Assembly: GCA_022592435.1 (NCBI GenBank)
Contig: JABYQS010000095.1
Location: 93,369 to 157,368, forward strand
DNA: 64,000 bases
From: Cerioporus squamosus
Taxonomy: Eukaryota; Basidiomycota; Agaricomycetes; Polyporales; Polyporaceae
Direction: 5' to 3'
The notes under the pieces were generated by a model, which had not been told where the DNA came from, made no database searches, and saw nothing but the letters and a program-made list of their open reading frames with translations. Of this stretch, positions 1 through 12,766 are shown in pieces (position 1 is the first letter of the stretch; every line of letters starts with the position of its first letter). Both the position numbers and the translations under genes were made by a program.

Positions 1-3000
1 CACCTTGCCCTGCGCCCCCTTGCGCGCGCTCAGCTCCGCACGCTGGTACGTGAACGTGAACGGAGGCTCGCCAATGAGCGTGAACAGGATCTCCGCCTGG
101 TCGCCCTCGTGGATGTCCTGCACGATGCGCTTCCCGTGTCCGACCTGCGCACTCGGCAACGCGTGCACCGTGTAGCGCAGGTCCGTCACCGCCGTCTTGC
201 ACATCTTCTGCTGGTGCGCGACGCTGGTGATGGCGAACTCCCCTGGCGTGTGCTGGATGACGGACCAGGGAGAGATCTTCGCCTCCTGCGTGTGCGCCTT
301 GCCGTTGACGCGGTACCCGATCGTCCATGGCGGGGTGCCCTCGAGTTGGAAGGGGATCGCATCGCCGACGCAGTAGTCCTCGCGCCGGCTGAAGGGGATG
401 ATGGCGGCAGTCTCGGCGACGTCGACCCAGATGTTCCTGAAGAGCGGATCGGGAGCGACCTGCTCGCAGTGGCTCGCATCCTTGACCGACTCTATAGTGA
501 TCTGATGGGGACCAATGGAGCGGAAGGTGTAGTTGGGTAAGTGGACCCGCCAGGACGAGTCCCAGAGCTCGATCGTCTCCGTGTGTACCTCGCTTGCTGC
601 GAGGTTGCGTACCGATACTTGCAGTTGGAACGGTGGGGTGCCCTCGAGGACGACAAGGCCATCTCCGTTGGAGTAGTCATGAGCGGTGAGCGCGTCGTTG
701 AAGCAGTACGAGAGTCGGTTGTGATTCTTGAAGCGGGCGGAAGGGCGCATAAGCACTTGCTGCTCGAACAGTAAGCGCTCTGAACGAGGGATGATGGCAT
801 CCTTGTTCTTCGCGAGCGGATATGCAGCATCGCCAATCTGCTTGACTTCGTAGTATATGCGTGCAGGCTCGGACGTGCGTAGCTGGAATCGTGTGCGCGG
901 CTGAATGCTGCTAAAGGTTGGTTGATCTAGGAGTTTCGTAGCGCCCAATCCATCGTCCTTGGCAATGTTGTACATGATTTGGAATGGAGGGCGACCTGTC
1001 CCGGGTTGAGAACAGCAATGCGATAGACTATTGGATGGCGGAGCTTACCTGTAAGGTCCAGATCGACATGGTCGTTCATTCCTTCGCATATCGCCGGCAG
1101 TATATGGGAACCGTTGAAACGTTCGTATGAGGATTGCACGTCTGGCGAGAGCTTCGCCGCAGGTCGCGGGACGTGCTCGACTTGGTAGATTTCGTCGCCC
1201 TTCACAACAGTACCAGGGCACTGCGAGTCGGACACCTCGAGCAGTTCGTACGTCCCTTTCGCATTGACACGGAGCTCGTCGTTGGGTGACTTGAGTTTTG
1301 CCGTTTGAACCCGTTCAGTCTGCTGGTTCCGATACTTGACACGCCAGGGCTGTGTGATCCGGCAACATTGAGCACCATTGGGTTTTCACAGCACATGATT
1401 CACTTACGCCTTCGCCAGTCAACCGAAGAGGGAGTACTGCTTGCTCATGATCGAGAACGGTGACGCGTCGCTGGTCCGGTTTCCCGTAGAACTTGACGGT
1501 TGGCTACGGATCACACTGGTAAGTATGAAAGACAATGACTCAGAGGAGATTCTGGCTTACCAAGATGCGGCGGACGTTGACCGCGATGCCCGGCACAGAC
1601 AGGGTGCGCTTGCAGCCATAGGCATCCTCCACACTCACTGATACTTATGAGCAACTGAGGTCTGCATAGTGCAGCAACGGAAACCTCACCCAGCTCAACC
1701 TCAAAAGAGCCACCGTCTTTGTCGATCGCCTTCGGGATGGGGAGTGACAAAGTCTTCTTCGCAGTCTTGATGTCCCGGAACGAAATCGTCTCCGAGCCTT
1801 TGGGACCAACGATCTGGACTTCGACATTCCACGGTGCCGTCCCCTGCATCGAAATATGTTGAGTACTTCTTGGGAATTCCGCCACAGACGATACACATAC
1901 CCGAAGTTCGACATCCACGTTAACAATACTGCCCGAGCAGCTACTGATGCTTTTCTTGCCCCTGGCACCATGTGCGAGTCCCACGAAATCCGCTGATGGT
2001 GGTGGGTGCACGTCGAGTTCAATCGCAGAGCCCTTGAGATCAACCTTCTTGTAATTCGCGTCGCTGATCTGGTGGATCTTGAAAGAGTAGTGTCCACTTC
2101 GGTCAGGCTGGATGGTAAGCTCGCCACGCGAGGTGGAGAAGGTCTTGGCAAGTTCGCGTGGGGATTCCGCATCGCGCTGTGAGCGATAGTAAACTTGGAA
2201 GGGCGGTGTACCGTGGAGCACCAGCGAAGCAGAGACGCCGATGTCACCAGAGCTGCATCGTGCATGGAAGCATTAGCGAACAAAGCCCGCGACATATGAG
2301 GAGGAATGCCGACACGCACCACTCATGTATCTTCTTCCACTCAATCTCCGCAGACGGAAGCGGCCTCTCCACCACCTTGCAGGTGTCGGGGCTAAGCACA
2401 TCGCCTTCGCAATAGTACCCCTTGACCCCCACGATGGTATACTCTCCGGGTGCGCTAGCGCGGAGGGTCAACTCGCGGCGCTCGGCCTGAGTTGTCAGCG
2501 TCTTTGTCCACCCCTTGTACCGCTTGGTTGGTTTGGCCCCGTCCTCGCTCTGCGGAGGGTCGTACTGTACGGTGACGTCCCATGGAGCGTCCTCGGCGTC
2601 CACGTTGGCCGTAGCGATCGTGAGGGGTGCCTCCGCGCCAATGAGCAGTGACGCAGGATGCCCTGGGCCACACTGCTTGAAAGATACCGAGGGACGGCGA
2701 AGCACTGTAACCGAGCGGGTAGTGACCAGGTCTCGGTAGCGTGCAGGGTCTATCTTGCGAGCCAGGGCAGTAGAGCCTTCGATGTGTTGTCCAGCCAGGG
2801 CGACGTTCCCGAGCGCATCCGTAACAGATTCCAACGTGTACGTGTGTGTACCCAATGCATCAAGCAATACTGTGAGCGGCACCTGTACTCGAGTGGGTGC
2901 GCGCTGGCCAAGGGTACTGGAGACCCTGCGATCATCAGTGGACTGATGCTCGTGTTCTGGACCTTCGATGCCCTCGACCATGAACGCCTCCCGTTTGTGC

Positions 3001-4369
3001 CCCACCTCGCGTTGCCACCGCAGGCTCAGCGGCGGTACTCCGTATATTTCGATTGTGAGCTGGACTTCCTCCCCGGCGCCACTGACTACTCCAGGCGTTG
3101 CGCACCGTACGTCCTTCTGAAGAGCGACGCTTTCCCATGCGAACTCGGCACGAGGACATGGGACAACTGTGACTTCGCCAGGGTATACAAGGCGAGCGTC
3201 GACGCTGGAGGAGTCAATGACGCGGTCAAGCCGCAGGGTGCCAGGTTTGTTGAGGCGGATGTAGGTGAGATGCTGGCTTTTCTGCAGGGAATGCCCAGTC
3301 GCATGGGTGTCATCTTCTTCCTCGTCATCGTCGTACTCGTAGTCGTCCAGCTCCTTCTTGGCCGCCGCACGAACCAGCTGCAGTTGGTCGACACGACTCT
3401 GCTCGATGGTCCTAAGGTCGCGAGCGGACAACTCAAGATGTTCGATCTTCCCCGAGCTCTTCGACGACTCAGAGTACGCCAGTGGCGTCAAAGTATACTT
3501 CACGCTGACCGGGCTGGTGTTGTTCAGAAGCAGAGGGACCAAAACATAGGATCCCGGGGTCGGAAGACAGAACGTTTCGGCGTACGGGTTGAGCTGTGCC
3601 GTGCTGATGGGAGACATGCGGACAGTGTGCTGGCCAAGAAGGTGCGAGTCCCTTCCGCCGTTCAAAAGAGGCAGGCCAAGATCGGGGAGATAGTCCCACA
3701 CAAGGGACCGCGTAGGGGCCTCTATACGATGGCCAAGTATCGGTCAATCATGCACGGACTCGGTTAGACAGCGAGTGGCTGGTTGTGAAAGGGGGAGACG
3801 CACCTGAAGACCGACTGGATTGTGCCCACGAACCTCCTCCGATATTAACTGAGATGCCTCCAAATAGCAGACCATCGAATAACCATAGTGTGAGGATCTG
3901 AAGGGCGACCACGGACTTACTATACCTCAACCGAGGTATACGGAGCCATGAGAGCACGGCGCAATACAGGAAGTCCACAAATATCCACTTGCGAGCGAAG
4001 CGAGGTGGTTCGTCGCTTGGCCAGAGCCAGTAGCGCAGTATATCAAACGCCTTCGCTGCCTACAATGTGAAAGAGTCAGCTCGATGTGTGCAAACTCCCA
4101 GCAACCCTATTCGTAACTCCTTCCATGTCCAGCACAGGCAGAATTGCCACAAGCATTGAATATCGAGGGCAAACTTCGAGGCAGTCATCGAGGCAGGTTG
4201 GGGAAGCATGGGGTGGGAGACAACACGAGTCACGTACCAGACATAAGACACCAAGGCTCACTGCGTAGCGGCGTTGGTCTGGAACTTCTATGAATGTCTC
4301 TGGGATGCGCGGTCGTGACGCAGGAGGAGGTGGCTGAGCGCTGCCAGAGGCAGGCTTGCTGCTTGACAT
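1..4369 (-). CDS. POM152: POM152-like nuclear pore membrane nucleoporin (3' end outside window)
   Basis: Integral nucleoporin of the pore-membrane ring. The start chosen is the ATG at 4369 (MSSSKPASGSAQ), followed by a Pro-rich cytoplasmic tail and, after introns, hydrophobic segments around 3750-4050 (FVDFLYCAVLSWLRIPRL, then LTLWLFDGLLFGG), as in the N-terminal membrane anchors of the family. The block GQHTVRMSPISTAQLNP near 3600 is a strongly conserved POM152 signature. The rest is a long lumenal region of repeated immunoglobulin-like segments such as GSYVLVPLLLNN and PPFTFTYQRAE, with an acidic insert near 3290-3350. Several short introns break the frame between 500 and 2300. The C-terminus lies beyond position 1, so this is about 1200 residues of a protein normally near 1250-1350. 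Family identification is secure; individual exon ends are not. Confidence 0.92.
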
Positions 4370-4932
4370 GGCAAGGACGGTCCAATGTGCGAGGTCGTGT
4401 CGGGCTGCTGAGTCGAAGTTTTGGCGTCGTCAAGTCGTCGTCGTTCAGCAGAGTATGGAGGTACACAGAGACATGGAGGTGGTAGCAGAGGAACAATGAC
4501 CTGGAAGCACGCTGCACGACTCCGCGCCCCCAGAGCCCCGCACGTGATCGTTGGGAGGACTAGCGGCGACGCGATCGACGCGCCACGCGTCCTCCTCCCA
4601 TGTTCAGTCTGCAATGGCACTCCGTCTCGAAGCCTGCTCTCCCCAGAGGTCGAGCATAAAAGAAAGCCTGGATTGCCTATAACCGGATAGCAGGATACAT
4701 GTGTACAGGACTTAGGCGGATCATACGATAGAAAAAGTAGAACAGTGAGCGACTGGAGAAATCGAAAGCTATGTGTGAGAGAGGGAGATAAGTAAACCGG
4801 ACGCTACTGATACAGCAGCTACACTATGTCAAGTCTAATATCTAACAAGGTCCCATCCGACAACAGGAGTACGTCATTGGCAGACGATACAGTCTAAGGT
4901 TAAGCAAGCAAACCGTGCAAACACCGTCATAA

Positions 4933-7900
4933 TCACCGAATGAAACTGGAAGACGCCGTCGAGTCGCGCATCGCTTCCGATGTCAGCAACATAGAGTCGA
5001 GCCTCCGCTTCGTCTCCCGCAGCTCCCGCTGGTGGTCCTGGATCTTCCTGTCGAGCTCCCTCTTCTCCTCTTCGAGCTTGTAGTGTACGCGCTGGAGCTT
5101 CCTGTACTGGGAGCCCATGTTCGCGGCAGAGAGGAGCTGATACGACGACTTCCTGCGCTCGTACCCTTCGTCGTCGACCCGATGTGCAGGCCACCCTGCG
5201 TAGACACCGCCGGACTCGGCGATCTCTCCGGAGGTAAGGAGGGTATGCTCGAGGAGAATCGAATTCTCCTCCATGGAGGCTCCGGAGAGAAGACGAGAAC
5301 CTGAGCGCATGGCAGACCTGCAGCACGTTTTCAGCCTTCTGCGCCCTACTGATAAAAGGAGCTACTCACGAAGACGCCAAGTTCAACTTGTTCAAAGAGA
5401 AGTTCCCGCGAGAGTTAATGTGTGCGACCACTGAGCAATCATCGAGCGCGACATGGTCTCCAAGCTCGACGAGGTCCGGCTCCGTCATCAGGCCAACACG
5501 ACCGCCGGCGAAGACGGCGCAGTCCTTGCCGATCTTCGCACCGAGTGCGCGCAGGTACCAGACGATGTATGCGGACCCGCTGATCGTCCCGAGGATGCCT
5601 CCAATGCCATAGCCGCGGTACATCGGCTTTGCAAGGGTGAGATGGAGCTGCCAGCGCTGGCAGTACGAGCTCTTGTCCCAGTCGTAGCTACCCTGCACAC
5701 GGCGGCCGATGACGAGCCACTTCGCAGCGATGACATAGAGGAGTGCGACGAAGGCCTGGATGGTGTAGGTGATGATGAACAGGCACGATATGAGGCCGAA
5801 TAGTACGAAGATCTGGCGAGCGCCGGTCTTAAACAGGTGCAGCTGGGGGAGATGTATCCGGAGCAGGTTGAGGATCTGGGTACCGACGACTGCGCCAATG
5901 GACCAATAACCTGCGGAAACAACGGCGACAGCGACATTAATGACCACGAGCAGGAAGTAGGGGATGACGAAGTAGGATGCCTCGCGCTTGTAGAAAGCGC
6001 GACCGAAGGGTGTGATCGTCGGACTCCTGTCGTCGACCTCCTTGCTACCGTTCTTGAAGCATACGGCTTCGCCGCGTTCCGAGCCCATCCAGACCGAGCC
6101 ATCCTCGTACGTGGCATTCCGCCGACCGAGAGCACCCGAGCCCATGACTGTGCGCTTGCCCACAGTCGTGCCTGGGAGGAGCACGACCCGGTCAGCGATC
6201 ATTGCACCCGAGCGGACGACAACCTTCGCTGAGCCAATGCCGTCGGTGGTGAAGACCTCGGACCGCGACCCGAAGACGACGTCGTCGCCAACCTCAAAAA
6301 GCTCCGGATCCGGACAGTATACACCCGAGCCTGGCCAATACACACGCTTGCCAACCTTCGCACCCATGCACCTCCAGATGACAGATGTCACCTCGTAGTG
6401 GGAGCCGATGATGTCGTATGCGCGCTTGAGCGCCACCTGGCTGAGAAGGTTGTGGTTAATGTACCGACGGAGGAGGACCCACTGGGACGCGTTCTGTGTG
6501 AGGCCCTCGTGGTTGAGACCCATGATGCGCTTGATGATGATACCGAAGATGAGCTGCAGGACAGGGGGGAACACCACACGGATGATGCGCGCGAGACTGT
6601 GCCAGGCCACCCGACTCGGAGACGCGAACCACACGATGACGCGCTCCAAATTGTTCAGGTTGCCCTGGGGAGGAGGCTGTGCGAGGAGGATGAAGAGAGC
6701 AGCGAACCACGGGACGTACGCAGCCACCTTGACCACGAAGATGAGTGGCGCAGCGACGAATATCTTCAGGGCCCAATGCGGCTGCGGAATTGCCGCACGG
6801 TTGTACTGCGCATGTCCATCGGGTGAGGGCTGGTCGTGAGAGGAAGCATGGGGGCCGTAAGTCGCGCCGTCCGGGATGACAGCGCCAGGCGCGAGCTGAG
6901 TGTAGGTATTGACCGTCGCGCCTCGCCCGATGACAATAGGTTCCAAGCGGAAGCATCCCTCGCGCTCGACGCAGAACCCGCGAACCAGTGCGTTGTCGAT
7001 ACGGCAACCATCGTGAAGAGTAAGGAGGTCGTACTCGGCCAGTCTCGCCTTCGGGTCGATGTAAACGTCCTTCCCGATGCGCGCCCCGAGCAGACGGTAG
7101 TAGACGATTTCGAGCGACGGATGCATGGAGAAGATGCCCCGTCCCAAGATGCGGAGAAGCTGATTGGTAATCCACCACCGCAGATGATAGTTGCTCCAGA
7201 AGCGATACGTCCCAGGCTTGTAGCGACCGATGACGATCCATTTGAATGCGATGCCGAAGAGAGGGAGTGCGATCCTGGCACACAACCGAGCACCAATAAT
7301 GGCAACGAGCAGAGAGCCGATACGCTCCCAATAGGAACCTGAGATGAAGCTGGTGAAGAGAGAAAGTATGAAGACGATGCCCGTCCACGTGAATCCGACC
7401 TTGAGGGGATAGATGAATACCAAAGGAATGGCTTGTATAATGAGTGACAGTGGATGGGTCTGACTGCGACCGCGATCCTCGAGCGGGAGCCCGAACTCGA
7501 GCGACGGGAGGTCGAGCGTACTCGAAAGCGACTTCTGCGACGATGCGGCTGAGTTGTGAACGGCAGTGTTGACAGCGGTCTTCTCGGAGATGTCGACGGC
7601 AGCACGCTCCTCCGCTTCGACCAGAGCGGCGATGCCATTGATGGTGCTCTGCGTGAAGATGGACGGCACGCGGACGGTGGCTCCGGTCTCCTTGCGGATG
7701 AAATGGGCGAGGCGCCCCAGAAGGAGGGAGTTGCCACCAAGCAGGAAGAAGTCGCTATCTCCCGTGATTGTCGCGGGATCCTTGTCCAGGAGCTCCGCGA
7801 CGATGTTGCGAATGACAAGGGCGCCGGGTGACAAGCTATTCGCATTCCGGCGACCAACCTCCGCTTCCATGAGGTCCCAGTCGACGGACCCATCTGGTTG

Positions 7901-10162
7901 CCTAGCAAGACGCTCGGACAAGACGTGAAGAGGACTGGGGATGGCGTATCCTGGAATGATGCTCGTGATCATGTCGACGACCGAGCCAGACGTCAGACCA
8001 GACGAGGGGATAGCAGCGACAAGGGCCTCCGTCTGACCATCCTTCCGCAGACGAACCGCCACCTCGTCGACGCCGCTGAGATCCGCGATGGCGCGCTCGA
8101 CAGCGGCAAGGTCGAGGGAGACAGACTTGCAAGGAATCGGCTGGGAGAGCTGTGCATTCTTGTCCGGCACTGCTGCTTCGAAGTGACGACAGATAGCGGG
8201 CGTGTCATCCGTGAGACACTCGATGCCGAGACGCTCAGCGAGCTTGATTCGGAGAGGCTTTCCGGCGTTGTTCTTCGGGAGATCGTCCATGTAGACGACC
8301 GCGAACGGCCACTTCGACGGGTGCAGCTGTGCCTTCAGCAGATCCAGCAACTCGGACAGGCCGATGCGGGGGGCTCCGGGGACAGGGACGACGACGACGC
8401 CGATAGTCTCTTGGAGCACGTCGTGAGGAATGGAGAACGCTATGGTCGCCTTGACGCGCGCCTTGGCCACAGACATGATGGCCTCTTCGATCTCGAAGGG
8501 AGAGATGACCTCTCCGCCCTTGTTGATGATCTCCTTCGACCGACCAGTGATGTACAGGTAGCCGTCCTCGTCCATATAGCCGACGTCACCGGAGTCAAAC
8601 CATCCTTCGGAGGTGAACGAAGAGGTGTCAAGGGGCGCGTCTGGATCTGTCTCATAGCCGTCGAAGGTAGGGACACCTCGAACTGAGACGGCACCCGTGG
8701 ACCCTCGGGGCAGTTCGCGTTCGAGATTAGATGGGTCGCGGATGGAAAGATAGGGACCACATGCGACACCGGAGCAACCAGGACGTTCGAGCTGATATGT
8801 CGTGGGGGGCGACGCGATGGGCATACACTCGGTCATGCCGTAGGAAGGGAGGATGATAGCGCCATAGGTATCTTTCAGCTGTTGAGCCAAAGACGGGAGT
8901 AGGCCGCCCGCCGCGTTCGCAATCATGCGGATGCGGGTGTCCGTGGAAGGGATAATTGCCTCGGGCTTCGATCCCAATATAGCATGATGCATCGTTGGGG
9001 CAGCGTAGTACCTGACGCCTACGTGAGCAGAGAAGAACCTTGTACTTGTGCTTGGCAGTACGTACCACGTCGCGCCGCACGCCATGACAATGGGCCAGAA
9101 GGCTGTACTATCGAAGCCAGGGCACATAATAGCGCTCCCACCAGAGAACACGGGTGCCCATAGGTTCCGCACGATTCCTCCGACATGGAACAGGGGCATC
9201 ATATTCACTAGTAATCGCAAACGGGTGAGGCGTGGACTCGCATGTCTAGATGCGACAGTTACTCACTATTCACATCATCTGGTCTGAGGTCCCAGGAGCG
9301 TACGACCGCACAGGTTCCGACGATGAGAGACCGAAGACTATATGGAACAACCTAAGAATACCGAGATGGGTAAGGAATCAGGTTCCAGCCAAAACAGGCA
9401 ATTACCGACCTTTTTCTTTCCACTGGTTCCTGAAGTGTGCAGCACAAGCGACTGGTCATTGAGGCCATGCGGACGTGACGGGAGCCGCGTTAGCTTCTGG
9501 ACCACAGCCCAGTCCTCCTCTTCGTCTCCGTCATTCATCGCGGACATGTCGAAGAGCCCCGCGGGGCCGTCCGGGTGGAAGTGGACGAAGATGACCTCGC
9601 ACCGTAGCTCCTCCCTCAGTCGTCTCAGTTCCAGCCTGTCACTCGCATCGGCCGTGGTGAGAATGGCCTTCACACGGAGCCGGGTTGCGTCCTCGATCAG
9701 CTCTCCCGCGGTGCATCCCGAGTTCACTGGAGCACAGGTATGGTAGGTCGAGACTGCGAGGAGTGCGAGAGCATTCTCGGGACTGGTGGGCAGCACAACC
9801 ATGACTCTGTCATTTGGCCCGAGATGGTCATGGAGGCCAGAGGTGGGAAGGACGAAGCGGGAGACGAAGGTACGGAGCGCAGCATGTGTCAGTGGCGGAC
9901 GAGATGCGTCGGTCGACCAGATGACGGGGGCGTCGGTAGAAGGGAGACAATCAAGGAGTGTGGTGACGCGACCCGAGTCGGTGACGGCGGTGGCGAGGTG
10001 GTCCCCAAGGGAGACATGGGGGAGAGGGTCGGGGAGGTCGTTGAGGAATGCCAGTGGGATCGACATGGCGCTGCCGAGGTAGGGAGGCCCGGAGGAAGCG
10101 GGGGACACTGGCGAGACGGGAAAACCAACAGACGGGTCTTTATCGCGAGAGGGAGAAGACAT
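4933..10162 (-). CDS. Single-module NRPS-like enzyme with poly-lysine-synthetase architecture (A-T-[TM-LbetaH]x3)
   Basis: About 1600 residues. The N-terminal adenylation domain shows the P-loop TSGTSGKKKV (9395-9425), MPLFHVGGIV (9190), YGMTEC, GWFDSGDVGYMDEDGY, GRSKEIINKGGE and the catalytic-lysine block NNAGKPLRIKL. A carrier domain follows with LGGNSL (7720-7740), the serine that would carry phosphopantetheine. The C-terminal half has three repeats, each a membrane-helix pair followed by a hexapeptide left-handed beta-helix (LLGARIGKDVYI, CMGAKVGKRVYW, ALGAKIGKDCAV). This order matches bacterial epsilon-poly-L-lysine synthetase (Pls/TIGR02353 terminal domains), so the protein should be membrane-bound and join or transfer carrier-bound acyl units. 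Introns: about 9375, 9225, an in-frame one near 9018-9068, and 5318-5369, whose removal joins the last helix turns to a coiled tail ending at 4933. Start ATG 10162; an in-frame ATG at 10198 is the alternative. Substrate cannot be read. Confidence 0.85.
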
Positions 10163-12045
10163 GGCTGGTGCAAATAATACCGTCGCAACTGCATACAAAC
10201 ATGCGATCGCGCGGGCTTGACCGTGAGGACGCGCATCTGCAATGTTACAGAGAATGTTACGCGCACGAGATTTGACGTTACGAATTCGATAATGATGCGT
10301 TCCGGGAGCCCGGTCTGTGTCTGAACAGCCCCGGCGATAAGGTGGGCGAAAGACAACCGGGGTGGTGATTGTCCATGGTGACGAACCGCCTGGGTTTGCA
10401 TACGGTTGGGGCGCCGACCGTGTGTTCCGAATGCATCGTCCCGCCCGTCGAAGCCTGCAACGATCGGACGTAGCTCAGATGCGATCTAGATGGACGCACG
10501 CAGTGGAGCTGCTCTGATGGTCCACGCCTTGGACGAAATAATTATCTCTGTCCCGGGCATGGCGGGGGCTGTTGGCAAACCGGAGGCGTGGCTTGCGGGG
10601 GCGCACGCTGGATATCCCGCACCGACGGGTGGGAGCCGTGTGGCTGCCAAGTGGCTGCGGGTAAGCGCGATTTGGGTGACCCGTCGTCCGGCGGCGAGCG
10701 CAAAGCGATGCTCCTGCAATTGGAAACCGAAAGCGATCTTCCGCTTCGGAGTTTGCGGCCCATTCGCGACATGCCCACAGCGATTTTCTCCCGCGCTGGC
10801 ATCTGCAAAATCGAGTCAGTCGAATGCCGGATAACGTTTGCGCAAGACAAGGAGATGATGGACAACCATGGCACTGCGGACGTTAGCTCGCGCGGCCACC
10901 GCATCGCGATAGCTGGATGGGCTTCGTGCGAATCCCAGTACTCATCAGAGTGGCGCATCGAGCAGTCTAAGCGACCCGCAGTCCACCGACCTGTCGTCCC
11001 GAAGAAAATGACAAAGGCGTCACCAATACTACTTACGCTGTGGAAATACTGTGCCAAGACAAAGCCTGTACTTTTCACCGAGGACGAGGGCTTCTCGTTG
11101 GCTTCTCGCTTCCAATACTCATCACGAAGCCCGCACACCGCGCGTTCGGTGGTGTTCTAGCCATGGATGGCATTCCGCCAGCACTCGGAGAGACAAACTA
11201 GCGCGGCGCTGGCATGGAGGTAGCGAAGATCGAGTACAACGTGCTTTGCGTGCTCGCTGTCTCGGAGAACGGGCGGGTCAGCGGCAAACCGGATTCCCAT
11301 CTGCAGACTGACACGTACTACTGGACAGCCACAACGATGGCTTCTTTCCCAGTCAAGCGACGACCCCATCTTCTTTGTCACTGTCGGCGTCTCTGGTCTC
11401 CTGGCATTTGGCAGTCATCTTCTTCACCGGTGCGTCCCCCGACTCGCAGCGCATGCAACGATAGCAGCTAGTATCTCTTCATTGCAAAACACATGCGCAT
11501 CTGTCACGGTTAGCCATTGTTGCGCGCAGCTAGACATATGGTGGGCGGTGACGGTCGGTATGTCGTGATAACACCGTCCAATCGGGTAAGAGAAAGCGAG
11601 GTGATGCTCCACGAAGGAAGGCGGTTGCACTATACCGACTTTCTAGGGTATACGGGTCAAACGCTGCACCGAGGCCGACGAAGCAGTACAGCAGCGCGGT
11701 ATTTGAGCGGAGGCTGAAGGACTTCAGCAGAGGAAACGCTATTTAGCCAAGAACGAGCGGAGAGCCGCCCCGTGGTTGGGGCGGTTAGACAACGCTAAGC
11801 TAGCAAGAAGCATCGGAGAAGTGGATGACGCACAACTAGCATCTGCCCATGTTCAATCCGATCTCGGCGCAGAGCGACATCTACTCCAACTAGCGGCCGG
11901 TGCTGGATTGTTGACGATGAACGACGTCAACGCTCCGACACCTTGACACACGAGACAGCCAGTCCGAGCTGTGTGGCATCATGGAAATTTACAATCGCAG
12001 TGCCGTACATTGACGCACAGGAGATGAACATTGAAATGCACGTAC
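10163..12045. other. Gene-poor interval, no supported gene
   Basis: Lies between the start of the large synthetase-like gene and the 3' end of the thioredoxin gene. Open frames exist on both strands (for example 10588-11160 plus and 10542-11138 minus), but they overlap each other, show no family motif and have no convincing intron structure. A short GC-rich inverted repeat (ccgccccgtggttggggcgg) sits near 11768. The first few hundred bases presumably hold the promoter of the synthetase gene. Confidence 0.4.
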
Positions 12046-12766
12046 TTAACTGAGATACCAGAAGAGCACGTATCCTCCGAGAAGGCAGAGCAACACCTTG
12101 ACCTGTGGATCGAGAGCCTGGAATGCCGCAACGCCTCCGCCTCCGCCTCCAAAGCCGGTGGTCGAGTTCCCGCTGCCGCCGCCAAGTGTATGTCCTTTGC
12201 CAGTGAATGAGCCGCCGGATGACCCACCGGTGGAAAGACGTCGCAATGTCTCCTCAAGAGCACTGGAATGATGTGGCGTTCGTCACAAGCAATGCAATTA
12301 CAGACTGAAAAGGAACTCACGGCTTGTTTGCGCCACGGATGCGATCCACTTCGTCCGTGCCCTTCAGAAACACGAAAGTCGGCCTGGTGCATGGTGCGAC
12401 AGGATAGGTGGCAAGCGCGACATATGAACCAAGATACGCACATAGCCGTAACACGATACCGTCCCGCTACGTCTTTGCCCTGATCGACGTCGCACTTGAT
12501 GAAGTTGACCTTCGGATACTGCTTTGACAGAGACTCGAATGTCGGGGCTATCATGTGGCAAGGTCCACACCTATCCCAAGTTTCAACTCCGAAGAATCCA
12601 ACCGCATGAACGAGTCATGTACCAAGTGGCATGGAAGTCAATGACCTGGATGCCCATTCAGCGCGCGCGCAAAGCTCCATGTAGAGATGCTGACCGAGAG
12701 CTTGTCCTTCGACTGGGAGAGGATCCCGTCAAGCTGGGTCGTATTCTCGACGTGTTTGATAGACAT
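12046..12766 (-). CDS. Thioredoxin with Gly-rich linker and C-terminal hydrophobic anchor
   Basis: Disulfide oxidoreductase. Exon 1 ([20 protein letters not shown]) joins exon 2 (VIDFHATW). An intron then splits the active site: removing GTACAT...GGATAG between 12615 and 12564 gives [12 protein letters not shown], the canonical WCGPC. Next come [20 protein letters not shown], the cis-proline strand with [19 protein letters not shown], and ALEETLRRL. Unlike an ordinary 105-residue cytosolic thioredoxin, the protein continues through a Gly/Ser linker (12100-12230) and ends in [17 protein letters not shown], a probable single membrane anchor. In frame upstream there is an alternative ATG at 12844 ([16 protein letters not shown]), rich in Arg and free of acidic residues, which looks like a mitochondrial presequence. 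Divergent from histone H4. Confidence 0.88.

Noticed and set aside
2658..3767. 369-residue plus-strand open frame
   Set aside because: It is antisense to the POM152 gene, whose conserved block on the minus strand is unmistakable.
6456..7908. Two long minus-strand frames (310 and 380 residues)
   Set aside because: They are other-frame shadows of the synthetase gene, with biased Arg/Ser composition and no motif.
10542..11160. Overlapping 190-198 residue frames on both strands
   Set aside because: No family motif, no intron pattern, and they are antisense to each other; cannot be supported as genes.
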